Assembly (NCBI GenBank): GCA_035493675.1
Contig: DATJIA010000423.1
Coordinates: 1-9,029 of the forward strand
Reading direction: 5' to 3'
Length of the DNA stretch: 9,029 nt
DNA from: JAIOQA01 sp035493675
GTDB lineage: Bacteria; Myxococcota_A; Polyangia; Haliangiales; Haliangiaceae
Below the pieces are notes generated by a model. It did no database searches, had not been told where the DNA came from, and saw nothing but the letters and a program-made list of their open reading frames with translations. This document shows, piece by piece, positions 1 to 8,064 of the stretch (within the stretch, counting starts at the first letter, position 1; every line of letters begins with the position of its first letter). The translations under genes were made by a program, and so were the position numbers.

Positions 1-210
1 CGCATTCTCCTTGCGGAGGCGCAACAGCTCGTCGCGATCGCCGTACCCGACGGCCTCTGGCTGCGCGTCGTCCTTCATCACCCACGCGCGCAACACGCTC
101 ACACCGATGCCGAGCTCGCGCGCCACGTCGCTCAGCCCGCGTCCGCTGCTGCGGAATAGGTTCACGGCTTCTCGCTTGAAGCTCGGGTCAAACTTGCGTC
201 GTCTCTTCAT
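1..210 (-). CDS. IS3-family transposase OrfA, N-terminal part (partial, runs off left edge)
   Basis: This is the first 70 residues of a transposase orfA; the 3' end lies outside the window. The start is the ATG at 210-208 and translation begins MKRRRKFDPSFKREAV. That opening, followed by a helix-turn-helix (about residues 25-43: GLSDVARELGIGVSVLRAW) and then the beginning of a charged helix (DELLRLRKENA, 60-70), is the standard layout of IS3-type OrfA (HTH_Tnp_1): DNA-binding domain, then leucine-zipper coiled coil. In IS3 elements OrfA binds the terminal repeats and is joined to the OrfB integrase by programmed frameshifting; orfB, if present, lies to the left and is not visible. The upstream 60 bases look like an IS end, which supports a mobile element rather than a host regulator. 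Whether the element is intact cannot be judged. Confidence 0.88.
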   Translation of the reverse strand, partial: MKRRRKFDPSFKREAVNLFRSSGRGLSDVARELGIGVSVLRAWVMKDDAQPEAVGYGDRDELLRLRKENA

Positions 211-274
211 CAGGACACCTCATTCTGGCCTCTCGGCGCAGGGTTGGTGTCCACGGAATCGGGGCAAGCCCACA
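1..274 (-). mobile_element. IS3-type insertion sequence, left-end fragment
   Basis: The orfA fragment is preceded, on the minus strand, by TGGGCTTGCCCCGATTCC then GTGGACACC (272 down to about 246). TG at the tip, a CCCCG stretch and a GTGGACA block are what I recall of IS3-type terminal inverted repeats. The tip is either at 272 or at 274, as both positions start with TG. The distance from tip to ATG, about 62 bases, is normal for this family. The other end, the target duplication and orfB are outside the window, so the boundary rests on pattern recall only. Confidence 0.6.
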
Positions 275-335
275 TCGTCGACGTGGGCGTTGACGGCGAC
301 GGCGACGGCGACGAAAGCAGCTCACGCGTCTCTCA
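275..335. other. Short intergenic stretch between IS tip and deacetylase stop
   Basis: About 60 bases separate the probable IS tip from the end of the deacetylase gene. I see no gene here. It contains a hexanucleotide repeat (listed separately). An imperfect 19-base palindrome (269-287, one mismatched pair) straddles the putative IS boundary. No T-rich run follows the palindrome in either direction, so I do not call a terminator. Confidence 0.5.
292..313. repeat. GACGGC hexanucleotide tandem repeat
   Basis: Three perfect copies of GACGGC followed by a partial GACG lie in non-coding DNA, between the putative IS tip and the deacetylase stop codon. The array is short and could be chance in GC-rich DNA or a small slippage-prone tract. 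Confidence 0.7.
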
Positions 336-1298
336 TCACGCGGCTTCGCGCTGCGCCCACGCCGCGGCGTCGCGCAGCGTGACGATCGTGAAATGCTCGC
401 TGAGGTAATCGAGCACCTCCTCGAGCGCCGCGCGCTTCTTCGCGAGCGGCACGCGCAGATCCGGTTGGCGCGCGACCAGCTCGCCGGGGATCCCGTCGTC
501 TCCCGCGTCGGCGAGATCGATGCCGTGCAGCTCGAGGTTGAAGAAGGGACGCTTCGCCATCGCGGCGAGCGCGCGCTCGCGCAGCATCCGCGGCGCCAAC
601 AACAAGGACGTCCCGATCGCGGGGATGCGCAGCCACGGCGTGACCGCGACCGGCAGCTCGACCAGCGCGGCTTGCCCGCGGCGCCACGGCGCGCGCGCCG
701 ACGGACGATACGGATCGGCGGGCGCGAGCAGCGCGCGCGGGTTCGTCATGACCGCGCCGCTCGGCCGGCCCGCCGCGGCGAGCGCGGCCATCACCGCGGC
801 CTTCGCGGCGTAGTAGCCCGGCGCGGGGAAGATCGACGAGTCGTACGTGTAGCCGCGGCGCAGGAGCTCCGCGACCATCACCGGCGAGAGATCGTAGCCG
901 GGCGCGCGGAAGCCCATCGTGCGATGGCCGGTGACCTCGCGCAGGAGCGCGTCGCAGTGCCCGACCTCTTCGGCGACGCGGCCGGCGTCGAGGCGCGCCA
1001 TCTCGTACGGGTGGGTGTGCGAGTGGTTGCCGAGCTCGTGGCCGGCGCGATCGAGCGCGGCGAGCTGCTTGCGCGCGGCGCGCGCGGCGTCGAGATCGAT
1101 CGTCGGATCGAGATCGGCGCCGACGACGAAGAAGGTCGCGTGGATCCCGCGCGCCGCGAAGACCTCGGCGAAGCGCGGCACGCAGTTGCGCATCACCGTC
1201 GCGGCGAGCTCGGGCGGCGACGCGCCGAGCCCGTGGATCCGGTAGTAGCAGCTGATCGGATCGAGATCGATCGAGACCGAGCAGTAGCGCGCGCTCAC
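336..1298 (-). CDS. Polysaccharide deacetylase (NodB/CE4 fold), ArnD-like candidate
   Basis: A 320-residue enzyme of the NodB homology (carbohydrate esterase 4) fold, which removes N-linked acyl groups from sugars with a divalent metal. Visible motifs in order: motif 1 SIDLDP (9-14, catalytic and metal Asp candidates D11 and D13); HATFFVVG (53-60); motif 2 NHSHTHP (91-97, metal ligands H92 and H96); motif 3 FRAPGY (130-135, R131 and P133); ELPVAVTP (214-221); and motif 5 LELHG (255-259, H258). All core residues are present, so it should be active. I see no signal peptide, which suggests a cytoplasmic site. The IDxD form of motif 1 and the xPV/xxH blocks resemble ArnD as well as other long CE4 enzymes. 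The GTG start at 1298-1296 is fixed by a 4-base GTGA overlap with the stop of the upstream glycosyltransferase gene, implying translational coupling. The long open frame upstream of this start is a GC artefact. The substrate is inferred only: a lipid-linked or polymeric amino sugar. Confidence 0.88.
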   Translation of the reverse strand: MSARYCSVSIDLDPISCYYRIHGLGASPPELAATVMRNCVPRFAEVFAARGIHATFFVVGADLDPTIDLDAARAARKQLAALDRAGHELGNHSHTHPYEMARLDAGRVAEEVGHCDALLREVTGHRTMGFRAPGYDLSPVMVAELLRRGYTYDSSIFPAPGYYAAKAAVMAALAAAGRPSGAVMTNPRALLAPADPYRPSARAPWRRGQAALVELPVAVTPWLRIPAIGTSLLLAPRMLRERALAAMAKRPFFNLELHGIDLADAGDDGIPGELVARQPDLRVPLAKKRAALEEVLDYLSEHFTIVTLRDAAAWAQREAA

Positions 1299-2041
1299 AC
1301 GTCCTTGCCCTTGTCCTGCACGCGGATCACCCACGTCAGCTTGGCGAGCCCGCGCAGCACGCGCGGCACGCGCTTGACGAGGTTGATCGCGGGCGGGCGC
1401 TTCTCGGCGAGGCGCACCGGGATCTCGAGCATCGCGAGGCCTTCGCGGCCGGCGCGGATCACGAGCTCGCTCGCGAACAGATCGCGATCGATCACGCAGC
1501 GCTCCACGATCGGCGTGACCGTCTCGCGATGGAACGCCTTCAAGCCGTGGGTGTCGGTGCCGTGGAAGTCGAGCGCGGTCTTGAGCATGCCGTTGATGAT
1601 CTTGGTCGCGGCGCGGCGGAACAGCGGGCGTTGATCGCTGGCGCCCTTCATCGCCTTCGAGCCGACGACGAAGTCGGCGTCGCCGTGGCGCAGGACCTCG
1701 AGCGCGCGGCGGTGGAAGTCGCCGTCGCAGAGATCGATCTCCTCGCAGATCACCCACCGGCCGGCCGCCTCGAGGATGCCGCGCTTGAGCGCCTTGCCGT
1801 AGTTCGGCTCGCCGAGCGAGAACGCGCGGATCTCGTCGGGGTGCTCGTTGGCGAGGTGCTGCGCGAGCTCGAACGTGCGGTCCTTCGAGCCGTTCTCGGC
1901 GATGATCACCTCGAACGTGATCGGCGCGCCGAGCGCCTCGCGCGTCTTCGCGAACGACGCGCGCAGCTCCGTGATCGCTTCGCGGAGGATGCCCTCCTCG
2001 TTGTAGACGGGGATCACGATCGAGACGTCGGGCGCCGGCAT
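1295..2041 (-). CDS. Family 2 glycosyltransferase, DPM/ArnC-like
   Basis: A 248-residue GT-A fold glycosyltransferase of family GT2. The N-terminus VSIVIPVYNEE (6-16) is the hallmark nucleotide-sugar binding strand. ENGSKDRT (49-56) matches the usual D/E-x-G-S-x-D-x-T motif, and NYGKALKRGI (80-89) the usual GKxxAlxxGi block. The metal/donor region reads EEIDLCDGDF (100-109), which departs from the common DaDlqhdP form. VVGSK (125-129) and GTDTHGLKAF (161-170) match the acceptor-side blocks of dolichyl-phosphate-mannose-synthase-like enzymes. No C-terminal membrane segments are visible, so it is a soluble or peripheral cytoplasmic enzyme. Such proteins transfer a sugar from a nucleotide donor to polyprenyl phosphate; a different acceptor is possible. 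The ATG at 2041-2039 lies 12 bases after the preceding gene, with an AGG 8 bases upstream. The gene ends in GTGA, shared with the deacetylase start. Confidence 0.88.
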   Translation of the reverse strand: MPAPDVSIVIPVYNEEGILREAITELRASFAKTREALGAPITFEVIIAENGSKDRTFELAQHLANEHPDEIRAFSLGEPNYGKALKRGILEAAGRWVICEEIDLCDGDFHRRALEVLRHGDADFVVGSKAMKGASDQRPLFRRAATKIINGMLKTALDFHGTDTHGLKAFHRETVTPIVERCVIDRDLFASELVIRAGREGLAMLEIPVRLAEKRPPAINLVKRVPRVLRGLAKLTWVIRVQDKGKDV

Positions 2042-2053
2042 CGGGAACGCCTG

Positions 2054-2743
2054 TTATCCCACGGCGCGCAGCTGGCGGTCGAGGAAGCCGAGCGTCGCTT
2101 GCCACGCCTCGCGGCCGGCCGGCGTGTAGCGGAAGCGGCTGCGCAGGCCATGGCCGACGCCGTCGTGCCAGTGCGACTCGAGGCGATCGCCGAGCATCGT
2201 CTCGAGCGCCTTCACCTTGCGCGGCAGGCAGATCTTGTCGTCGGTGGCGAAGTGGCCCTGGACCGGGCCCTTGATCGCGTCGCCGACGGCGCGATCGATG
2301 CCGGCGCCGGTGACGCCCTGACCGTGGTGATAGACGATCGGCGCGGCGAGGTCGTCGCGCGTCGCCATGTGCAGCACGAAGCCGCCGGTCATGCACATGC
2401 CGATCATGCCGAGCCGGCGATTGCAGTCGGGGTCGTCCTTGAGCGCGTCGAGGATCGCGCCGACCTCGCGGAGCTCCGGCGTGTCGCGGTTCAGGAGCCC
2501 GCCGGGCGTGAAGAAGGTGCGGATGCAGTACTTCGTGAACGCGCCGTCCGTGTAGAGGTCGGGCGCCCACGTGAGGTAGCCGTGCGACGCGAGATCGGCG
2601 GCGTCGGCGCGGACGTTGGCGGTGAGGCCGAACAGCTCGTGCAGGAGCACGACGCCGGGCCACGGACCGTCGCCGCTGGGGCGATGCACCTCGACGTCGA
2701 TCGCGCGCGTCCCGACGAAGACGCGGCGGGTCTCGGGCGGCAT
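2054..2743 (-). CDS. Dienelactone hydrolase family protein
   Basis: A 229-residue alpha/beta hydrolase of the dienelactone hydrolase family, close to the usual family length. The catalytic Cys sits in GMCMTGG (115-121, nucleophile C117). The acid is D168 or D169 in ATDDKIC, and the base is H198 in GVGHGL. E36 in LLHELFGL (33-40) matches the Glu that tunes the Cys in classical DLH. All triad parts are present, so activity on an ester or lactone is likely. It has no signal peptide and should be cytoplasmic. The classical substrate, dienelactone from chlorocatechol, is improbable here because no aromatic degradation genes are near. It sits 37 bases after the metallo-hydrolase gene and 12 bases before the glycosyltransferase gene, so it looks like part of the same operon; its job there is unknown. 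Confidence 0.88.
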   Translation of the reverse strand: MPPETRRVFVGTRAIDVEVHRPSGDGPWPGVVLLHELFGLTANVRADAADLASHGYLTWAPDLYTDGAFTKYCIRTFFTPGGLLNRDTPELREVGAILDALKDDPDCNRRLGMIGMCMTGGFVLHMATRDDLAAPIVYHHGQGVTGAGIDRAVGDAIKGPVQGHFATDDKICLPRKVKALETMLGDRLESHWHDGVGHGLRSRFRYTPAGREAWQATLGFLDRQLRAVG

Positions 2744-2780
2744 CCGCGAGACGTATCACGCCGGCCGCGCGGAGGGAGCT

Positions 2781-3902
<1,122 letters not shown>

Positions 3903-3985
3903 CGTCGCAAGTCGCACGTCACCGGGGCAAGAAAAGGCGCTTGGCGTTGCACGTTACCCGCGGATTCCACTACGTTCCGTCGGGC
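3903..3985. promoter_or_regulatory. Divergent intergenic region, probable promoters for both operons
   Basis: The metallo-hydrolase gene reads left and the membrane glycosyltransferase gene reads right from this region, so promoters for both should lie here. It is visibly less GC-rich than the flanking genes, with runs such as AAGAAAAGG. A weak sigma70-like pair for the rightward gene may be TTGCAC (3946-3951) with TACGTT (3971-3976), spacer 19. If used, transcription would begin close to the GTG at 3986 and the message would be nearly leaderless. Promoter elements are tentative. Confidence 0.4.
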
Positions 3986-6379
3986 GTGCGACGCTTCTTC
4001 GAGCTCCTGACCCGGCCCGCGCTGGTCCCGATCTGGGTGCTCGCGATCGCCGCGCTGGTGCTCCTGCCCGATCTGCAACGACCGGGGCTGTGGGAGCCGC
4101 ACGAGCTGCAGGTCGCCGACGCCGCGGTCGCGAAGAACGCGACCAAGCCGACGCCGCCGCCCGACCTCGCGCCGAAGCCGCCGCTGTTCTGGACGCAGCT
4201 CGCCGGCTACAAGGGCCCGAAGTGCGCGGTCACGCCGCCGCCCGACGACACCGACGGCGCGCGCACGCTCGAGCCCGAGCTCGCCGCCCGCGGCCTGAAG
4301 ATCTCCGAGACCGACGGCGGCATGCGCCTGCCGGGCGCCTTGCTCGGCATCTTGTGCCTGCTCGCGACCACCGGCATCGCGCTCCGCCTCGGCGGCGGGC
4401 GCGCGGGGTTGATCACCGCGCTCGCGTGCCTGTCGTTCCCGATGTTCGTGCTCGACGCGCGCATGCTCGACGGCGACGTCGGCACGCCGGCGGCGGCGGC
4501 GCTGATCATCTATGCCGCGGTCGCGATCGCGCGGCCGAAGCGCGGCACGTGGCTCGCGACCGATCTGATCCTCAGCGCGGTCGCGCTCGGCGCCGGCATC
4601 TGGATCGGCTTCCGCGCCGGCGGCGCGCTGCTCGGCCTGCTCGTGCCCGCGATCGCGATCGCCGCGGCCGAAGGCTTCGGCGCCGGCCTGCCCGGCGCGA
4701 TCCACGCCACGCGCCGCGCGCACCTCGACGCGACCCTGCCCACCGGCGCGCAGCTGATCGGCTTCGACGAGCCGCCCGCGTGGTCGAGCATCGGCCGCGC
4801 GCTGGTCGCGATCGTCGCGACCGCGGGCGTGATCGCGCTCGTGTGGATCATCGCCGCGCAGATCTACGACTGGGCGCCGCCGACGCCGGGCCAGCGCGAG
4901 ATCATGGGCCACAGCATCGTGCCGAGCGATTGCTGGAGCACCGCGATCGGCGGGCTGTGGAAGGTCGACGACGACCTGCGCATGGGCGTCGACAGCGTCT
5001 TCGAGCAGATCGCGTTCGGCACCTTCCCGGTCGGCGTGCTCGCGCCGATCGCGCTGTTCGCCCTCGCGTCCGGATCAGCAGGTGACGATCGCCGCGCCGC
5101 CGGCCGCCTCGCGCTCGCGTGGGCGGCGGCGTCGTGGATCGCGACGCAGGTCTGGCAGCGCAAGGTCGGCTTCGCCTTGTGGCCCGGCTTCCCGGCGTGC
5201 GCGATCGCGATCGGCATGTGGATCGACGCGCTCATGACCGGGCGCGAGCGTCACCCGGAGGCGCCCTCGCTGGCGCCGCCGCTCGTCGCGATCTTCGCGG
5301 TCGCCGCCGCCGCGACGATCGCCGTCGACGTGTGGGCGTTCCCCGATCGCATCACGTCGCTCCTGGTCGGCGGCGACGCCGTGAAGTATCCGATGCACGC
5401 GAAGCTCGCCGGCCTGCCGCTGCGCCTGTGGGTCGGCGCGCTCGGGGTCGGCTTCACGCTCGTGTTCGGCGCCGCGATCTGGCTCTGGCACCCGCCGCGC
5501 TTCCGCAAGATCGCGCAGCGCGCGATGCCGGCGTCGATCGGCGCGATGCTCGTGCTCGGCCTGTTCTGGGTGTGGGGCTGGCACGACGGCCTCGCGCGCC
5601 ACCTGTCGTCGAAGCACGTCTTCAGCGTCTATCGCGATCTGCGCAAGGACGGCGACACGCTCGGCATCATGGGCGACATGGGCAACGCGCCCAAGTACTA
5701 CGCGGGCGGCCCGTGGGAGACGATCCCCGGGCGCGATCAGCTGCTCACGTTCCTCGCGCGCCCGAGCCGCGTGTTCGCGCTGGTGCCGTCGTCGGAGCTG
5801 TGCGCGTTCCACCGCACCGCCGCCGGCAAGCCGTACTACGTCCTCGACGACTCGAACCCGCGCACGTACCTCTACTCGAACCAGCTCGACGGCGCCGACG
5901 ACGTCAACCCGCTGCGCCGCACGGTCCTGCGCACCGCGCCCGAGCACATGAAGAAGACGCCGCCGCAGCCGATCGTGTTCGACGACAAGATCGAGCTGAT
6001 CGGCTGGGACGTGCCCGACGAGGCGTCGTTCGGCTCGTCGGTCCGCGTGACGCTCTACTTCCACGTCAAGGGCACCGTCGGCGGCGCGTGGAAGATCTTC
6101 GAGCACTTCGATCCGCCGCAGGGCGCGCGCTTCCAGGGCGATCACGATCCGATCCACGGCACCTGCGCGACCTCGTTCTGGCAGCCGGGCGACTACATCA
6201 TCGACGAGAACGACGTCGACACCGGCGGCATGGGCGTGATCGCGGGCCAGTACGAGCTGTGGGTCGGCTTCTTCACGGGCTCGAACCCGAACTGGACCAA
6301 CATGAAGGTCACGACCGCGCCCAAGGGTTGGAAGGACAATGCGGAGCGCGTTCACCTCGGCGCCGTGATGCTCGACTAG
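3986..6379 (+). CDS. ArnT/PMT-like membrane glycosyltransferase with C-terminal soluble extension
   Basis: A GT-C type integral membrane glycosyltransferase of 797 residues from the GTG at 3986. The first membrane segment (13-28) is followed by GLWEPHE (34-40), the equivalent of the acidic catalytic loop after TM1 in ArnT and PMT enzymes, then KPPLFW (64-69) and RLPGALLG (114-121), both typical of ArnT. About twelve to thirteen hydrophobic segments reach to about residue 538, as in ArnT. These enzymes take a sugar from a polyprenyl-phosphate donor and attach it to lipid A, protein or another acceptor on the outer face of the inner membrane. Residues 541-797 are soluble; from about 663 they read as a beta-rich module (FDDKIELIGWDV, FWQPGDYIID, GQYELWVGFF). 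Start: a TTG at 3941 has a weak AAAAGG upstream and adds 15 residues, but those codons are atypical and would leave only 23 bases to the GTG of the divergent gene. Exact substrate unknown. Confidence 0.85.
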   Translation: MRRFFELLTRPALVPIWVLAIAALVLLPDLQRPGLWEPHELQVADAAVAKNATKPTPPPDLAPKPPLFWTQLAGYKGPKCAVTPPPDDTDGARTLEPELAARGLKISETDGGMRLPGALLGILCLLATTGIALRLGGGRAGLITALACLSFPMFVLDARMLDGDVGTPAAAALIIYAAVAIARPKRGTWLATDLILSAVALGAGIWIGFRAGGALLGLLVPAIAIAAAEGFGAGLPGAIHATRRAHLDATLPTGAQLIGFDEPPAWSSIGRALVAIVATAGVIALVWIIAAQIYDWAPPTPGQREIMGHSIVPSDCWSTAIGGLWKVDDDLRMGVDSVFEQIAFGTFPVGVLAPIALFALASGSAGDDRRAAGRLALAWAAASWIATQVWQRKVGFALWPGFPACAIAIGMWIDALMTGRERHPEAPSLAPPLVAIFAVAAAATIAVDVWAFPDRITSLLVGGDAVKYPMHAKLAGLPLRLWVGALGVGFTLVFGAAIWLWHPPRFRKIAQRAMPASIGAMLVLGLFWVWGWHDGLARHLSSKHVFSVYRDLRKDGDTLGIMGDMGNAPKYYAGGPWETIPGRDQLLTFLARPSRVFALVPSSELCAFHRTAAGKPYYVLDDSNPRTYLYSNQLDGADDVNPLRRTVLRTAPEHMKKTPPQPIVFDDKIELIGWDVPDEASFGSSVRVTLYFHVKGTVGGAWKIFEHFDPPQGARFQGDHDPIHGTCATSFWQPGDYIIDENDVDTGGMGVIAGQYELWVGFFTGSNPNWTNMKVTTAPKGWKDNAERVHLGAVMLD

Positions 6380-6404
6380 CGTCGATTAGTGTTATGACGC
6401 GGGC

Positions 6405-6758
6405 GTGAGCGCGAAAGGTGAAGAGCGCCGCGAAGCGCCGCGCGTGCTGATCGACCTCGAGGTCGACTACGCGCTCGAGGACAACTACCTCTTCGCGTAC
6501 ATCACCGACATCAGCGCGACCGGCATCTTCATCCGCACGGTGACGCCGGAGAGCGCGGGTACGCACCTGAACCTGCGCTTCACGCCGCCCCACGAGCGCA
6601 CGTTCGAGCTCGAGGGCGAGGTCATCTGGATCAACCCGTATCGCCCCGGCGCGCCCGACAGCCTGCACCCCGGCATGGGCGTGCGCTTCCTCGGCCTCTC
6701 CGACGACGATCGGCGCCGCTTGATCGAGCTGGTCCGGCGCATCGCGTACCTGACCTGA
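6405..6758 (+). CDS. PilZ-domain protein (myxobacterial TIGR02266-like)
   Basis: A 117-residue stand-alone PilZ domain. PilZ proteins bind cyclic di-GMP and pass the signal to a partner. The N-terminal arginine motif is present as RREAPR (8-13, RxxxR with R9 and R13), and the second motif as DISATG (35-40, D/NxSxxG), so binding is plausible. The strand ELEGEVIWIN and the late PGMGVRFLGLS block are characteristic of the short PilZ paralogues expanded in Myxococcus xanthus, where many members have no assigned role. The GTG start at 6405 follows the membrane glycosyltransferase stop by 25 bases; no strong ribosome site is seen. An ATG at 6394 is out of frame. Sitting between an envelope glycosyltransferase and a stress protein, it may regulate one of them, but that is inference. 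Confidence 0.92.
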   Translation: MSAKGEERREAPRVLIDLEVDYALEDNYLFAYITDISATGIFIRTVTPESAGTHLNLRFTPPHERTFELEGEVIWINPYRPGAPDSLHPGMGVRFLGLSDDDRRRLIELVRRIAYLT

Positions 6759-6780
6759 GTCCGGTACGCTGCACGCATCC

Positions 6781-8064
6781 ATGCCGATCGTCTGCGGCAC
6801 CGACCTGTCCGAGACCTCGCATCTCGCCTTGGCCGCCTCGGTCGCGATCGCGACCCGCCGCGGCGACGAGACCTTGATCCTGGTCAACGCGCTCGACGCC
6901 GCCGCGGGCGCCGACGACGAGGCGCGCGACGTCTTGCTCTCGAGCGCGTCGAAGCGCCTCGATCAGGAGGCGCAGCTCGCCACCGCCGGCACGGCCTTGC
7001 ACGTGCGCAGCGAGGTGATGGTCGGGCCCGCGGTGTCGACGCTCATCGAGTGCGCCGAGACCGAGGGCGCGGATCTCTTGGTCGTCGCGTCCAAGGGCTA
7101 CACGAACTCGCCGATCTATCGCCTGGGCGGCACCGCGGAGCGCATCGTGCAAGCGGCGCCGATGCCGGTCTTGGTCGTGCGTGACTCGGGGCCGTTCGTC
7201 GCGTGGGCGAAGGGCGAGCGGCCGCTGCGCATGCTGGTCGGCGTCGACGACTCGGCGGCGTGCGAGGGCGCGATCCGGCTCGCCAAGCGGCTGCGCGCGG
7301 TCGGGCCGGTCGACATCGTGATCGGGCACGTCTACTACGCCGACGTCGCGGCGCAGCGCTACGGCATCAAGGTCTCGTCGGTGGTCGACTCCAACCCCGA
7401 GATCGAGAAGCTGCTCGTGCGCGATCTCGGACGCCGCTTCGGCGACGTCCCGGGCGAAGGCGCGCTCGTGATCCGGCCCAAGCGCGGCCTCGGCCGCATC
7501 GGCGATCACCTGCTCGAGCTCGCCGATGCCGAGACCGTCGATCTGATCGCGCTCGGCACGCGGCAGAAGGCCGGGCTCGGCCGCATCTCGAGCGTGTCGT
7601 CGGTGATCCTGCACGACGCCAAGCAGTCGGTGCTGTGCATCCCGAACATGATGGCCGCGATCGACGCGGTGCCGCGCTTCCGCGTCGCGGTGGTCGCGAC
7701 CGATCTGTCCGACTTCGCGAACCGCGCGGTGCCGTACGCGTACGGCATCGTCGGCGACGGCGGCGAGGTCCACATCGTGCACGTCGTCGACGAGAACGCC
7801 GAGGTCCAGGTCGCGGGGCTGACCAACGAGCTCGAGGCGCTGGGGCCGCGCGGCGTGAAGGTGACGACGGTGGCGCACGTGATCCGCGGCGACGACGCGG
7901 CCCGCGCGGTGGGCGAAGCGGCCGAGCGCGTCGGCGCCGACGTCGTCTGCATCGCCTCGCACGGCCGCACGGGCTTGACGCGCGCGCTGATGGGCTCGGT
8001 CGCGGACAAGCTGCTGCGGGCGTGCCGGCGTCCGGTCTTGATCCTCCGTCCGCCGACGGAGTGA
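6781..8064 (+). CDS. Triple-domain universal stress protein
   Basis: A 427-residue cytoplasmic protein made of three successive universal-stress-protein (UspA) domains, at about 1-138, 149-290 and 299-425. Each opens with a hydrophobic strand and Asp (CGTDLSE, D8; LVGVDDSA, D156; VVATDLSD, D308). The nucleotide-binding loop G-x2-G-x9-G-S/T is best kept in domain 3 (A392-SHG395 ... G405-S406), partly kept in domain 1 (A103-SKG106 ... G116-G117) and lost in domain 2 (LGTRQKAGLG). Each domain ends with the usual V/C-P-V-L strand or a variant (PMPVLVV, SVLCIPN, RPVLILR). One or two Usp domains per chain is usual; three is uncommon. Usp proteins bind ATP or act as partners in stress and energy signalling. 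The ATG at 6781 lies 22 bases after the PilZ gene, suggesting co-transcription. The target is unknown. Confidence 0.9.
   Translation: MPIVCGTDLSETSHLALAASVAIATRRGDETLILVNALDAAAGADDEARDVLLSSASKRLDQEAQLATAGTALHVRSEVMVGPAVSTLIECAETEGADLLVVASKGYTNSPIYRLGGTAERIVQAAPMPVLVVRDSGPFVAWAKGERPLRMLVGVDDSAACEGAIRLAKRLRAVGPVDIVIGHVYYADVAAQRYGIKVSSVVDSNPEIEKLLVRDLGRRFGDVPGEGALVIRPKRGLGRIGDHLLELADAETVDLIALGTRQKAGLGRISSVSSVILHDAKQSVLCIPNMMAAIDAVPRFRVAVVATDLSDFANRAVPYAYGIVGDGGEVHIVHVVDENAEVQVAGLTNELEALGPRGVKVTTVAHVIRGDDAARAVGEAAERVGADVVCIASHGRTGLTRALMGSVADKLLRACRRPVLILRPPTE

Noticed and set aside
269..287. 19-base imperfect palindrome as a terminator of the minus-strand operon
   Set aside because: No U-rich tract follows in the transcript direction and it straddles the putative IS tip.
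1299..2759. Open frame continuing upstream of the deacetylase on the minus strand, giving an apparent 807-residue protein
   Set aside because: The upstream part is Arg/Ala-rich low-quality sequence running through the glycosyltransferase and hydrolase genes in another frame; the 4-base GTGA overlap gives the real start.
5075..6408. Long frames on both strands (about 426 residues minus, 429 residues plus) inside the membrane glycosyltransferase gene
   Set aside because: Compositionally biased shadows; the glycosyltransferase frame has membrane segments and ArnT motifs throughout.
6394..6408. ATG at 6394 as start of the PilZ gene
   Set aside because: It is out of frame and reaches a stop after four codons; the GTG at 6405 opens the PilZ frame.
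6631..7962. 443-residue minus-strand frame across the PilZ and stress-protein genes
   Set aside because: Arg/Asp/His-rich shadow with no domain; the plus-strand genes are clear families.
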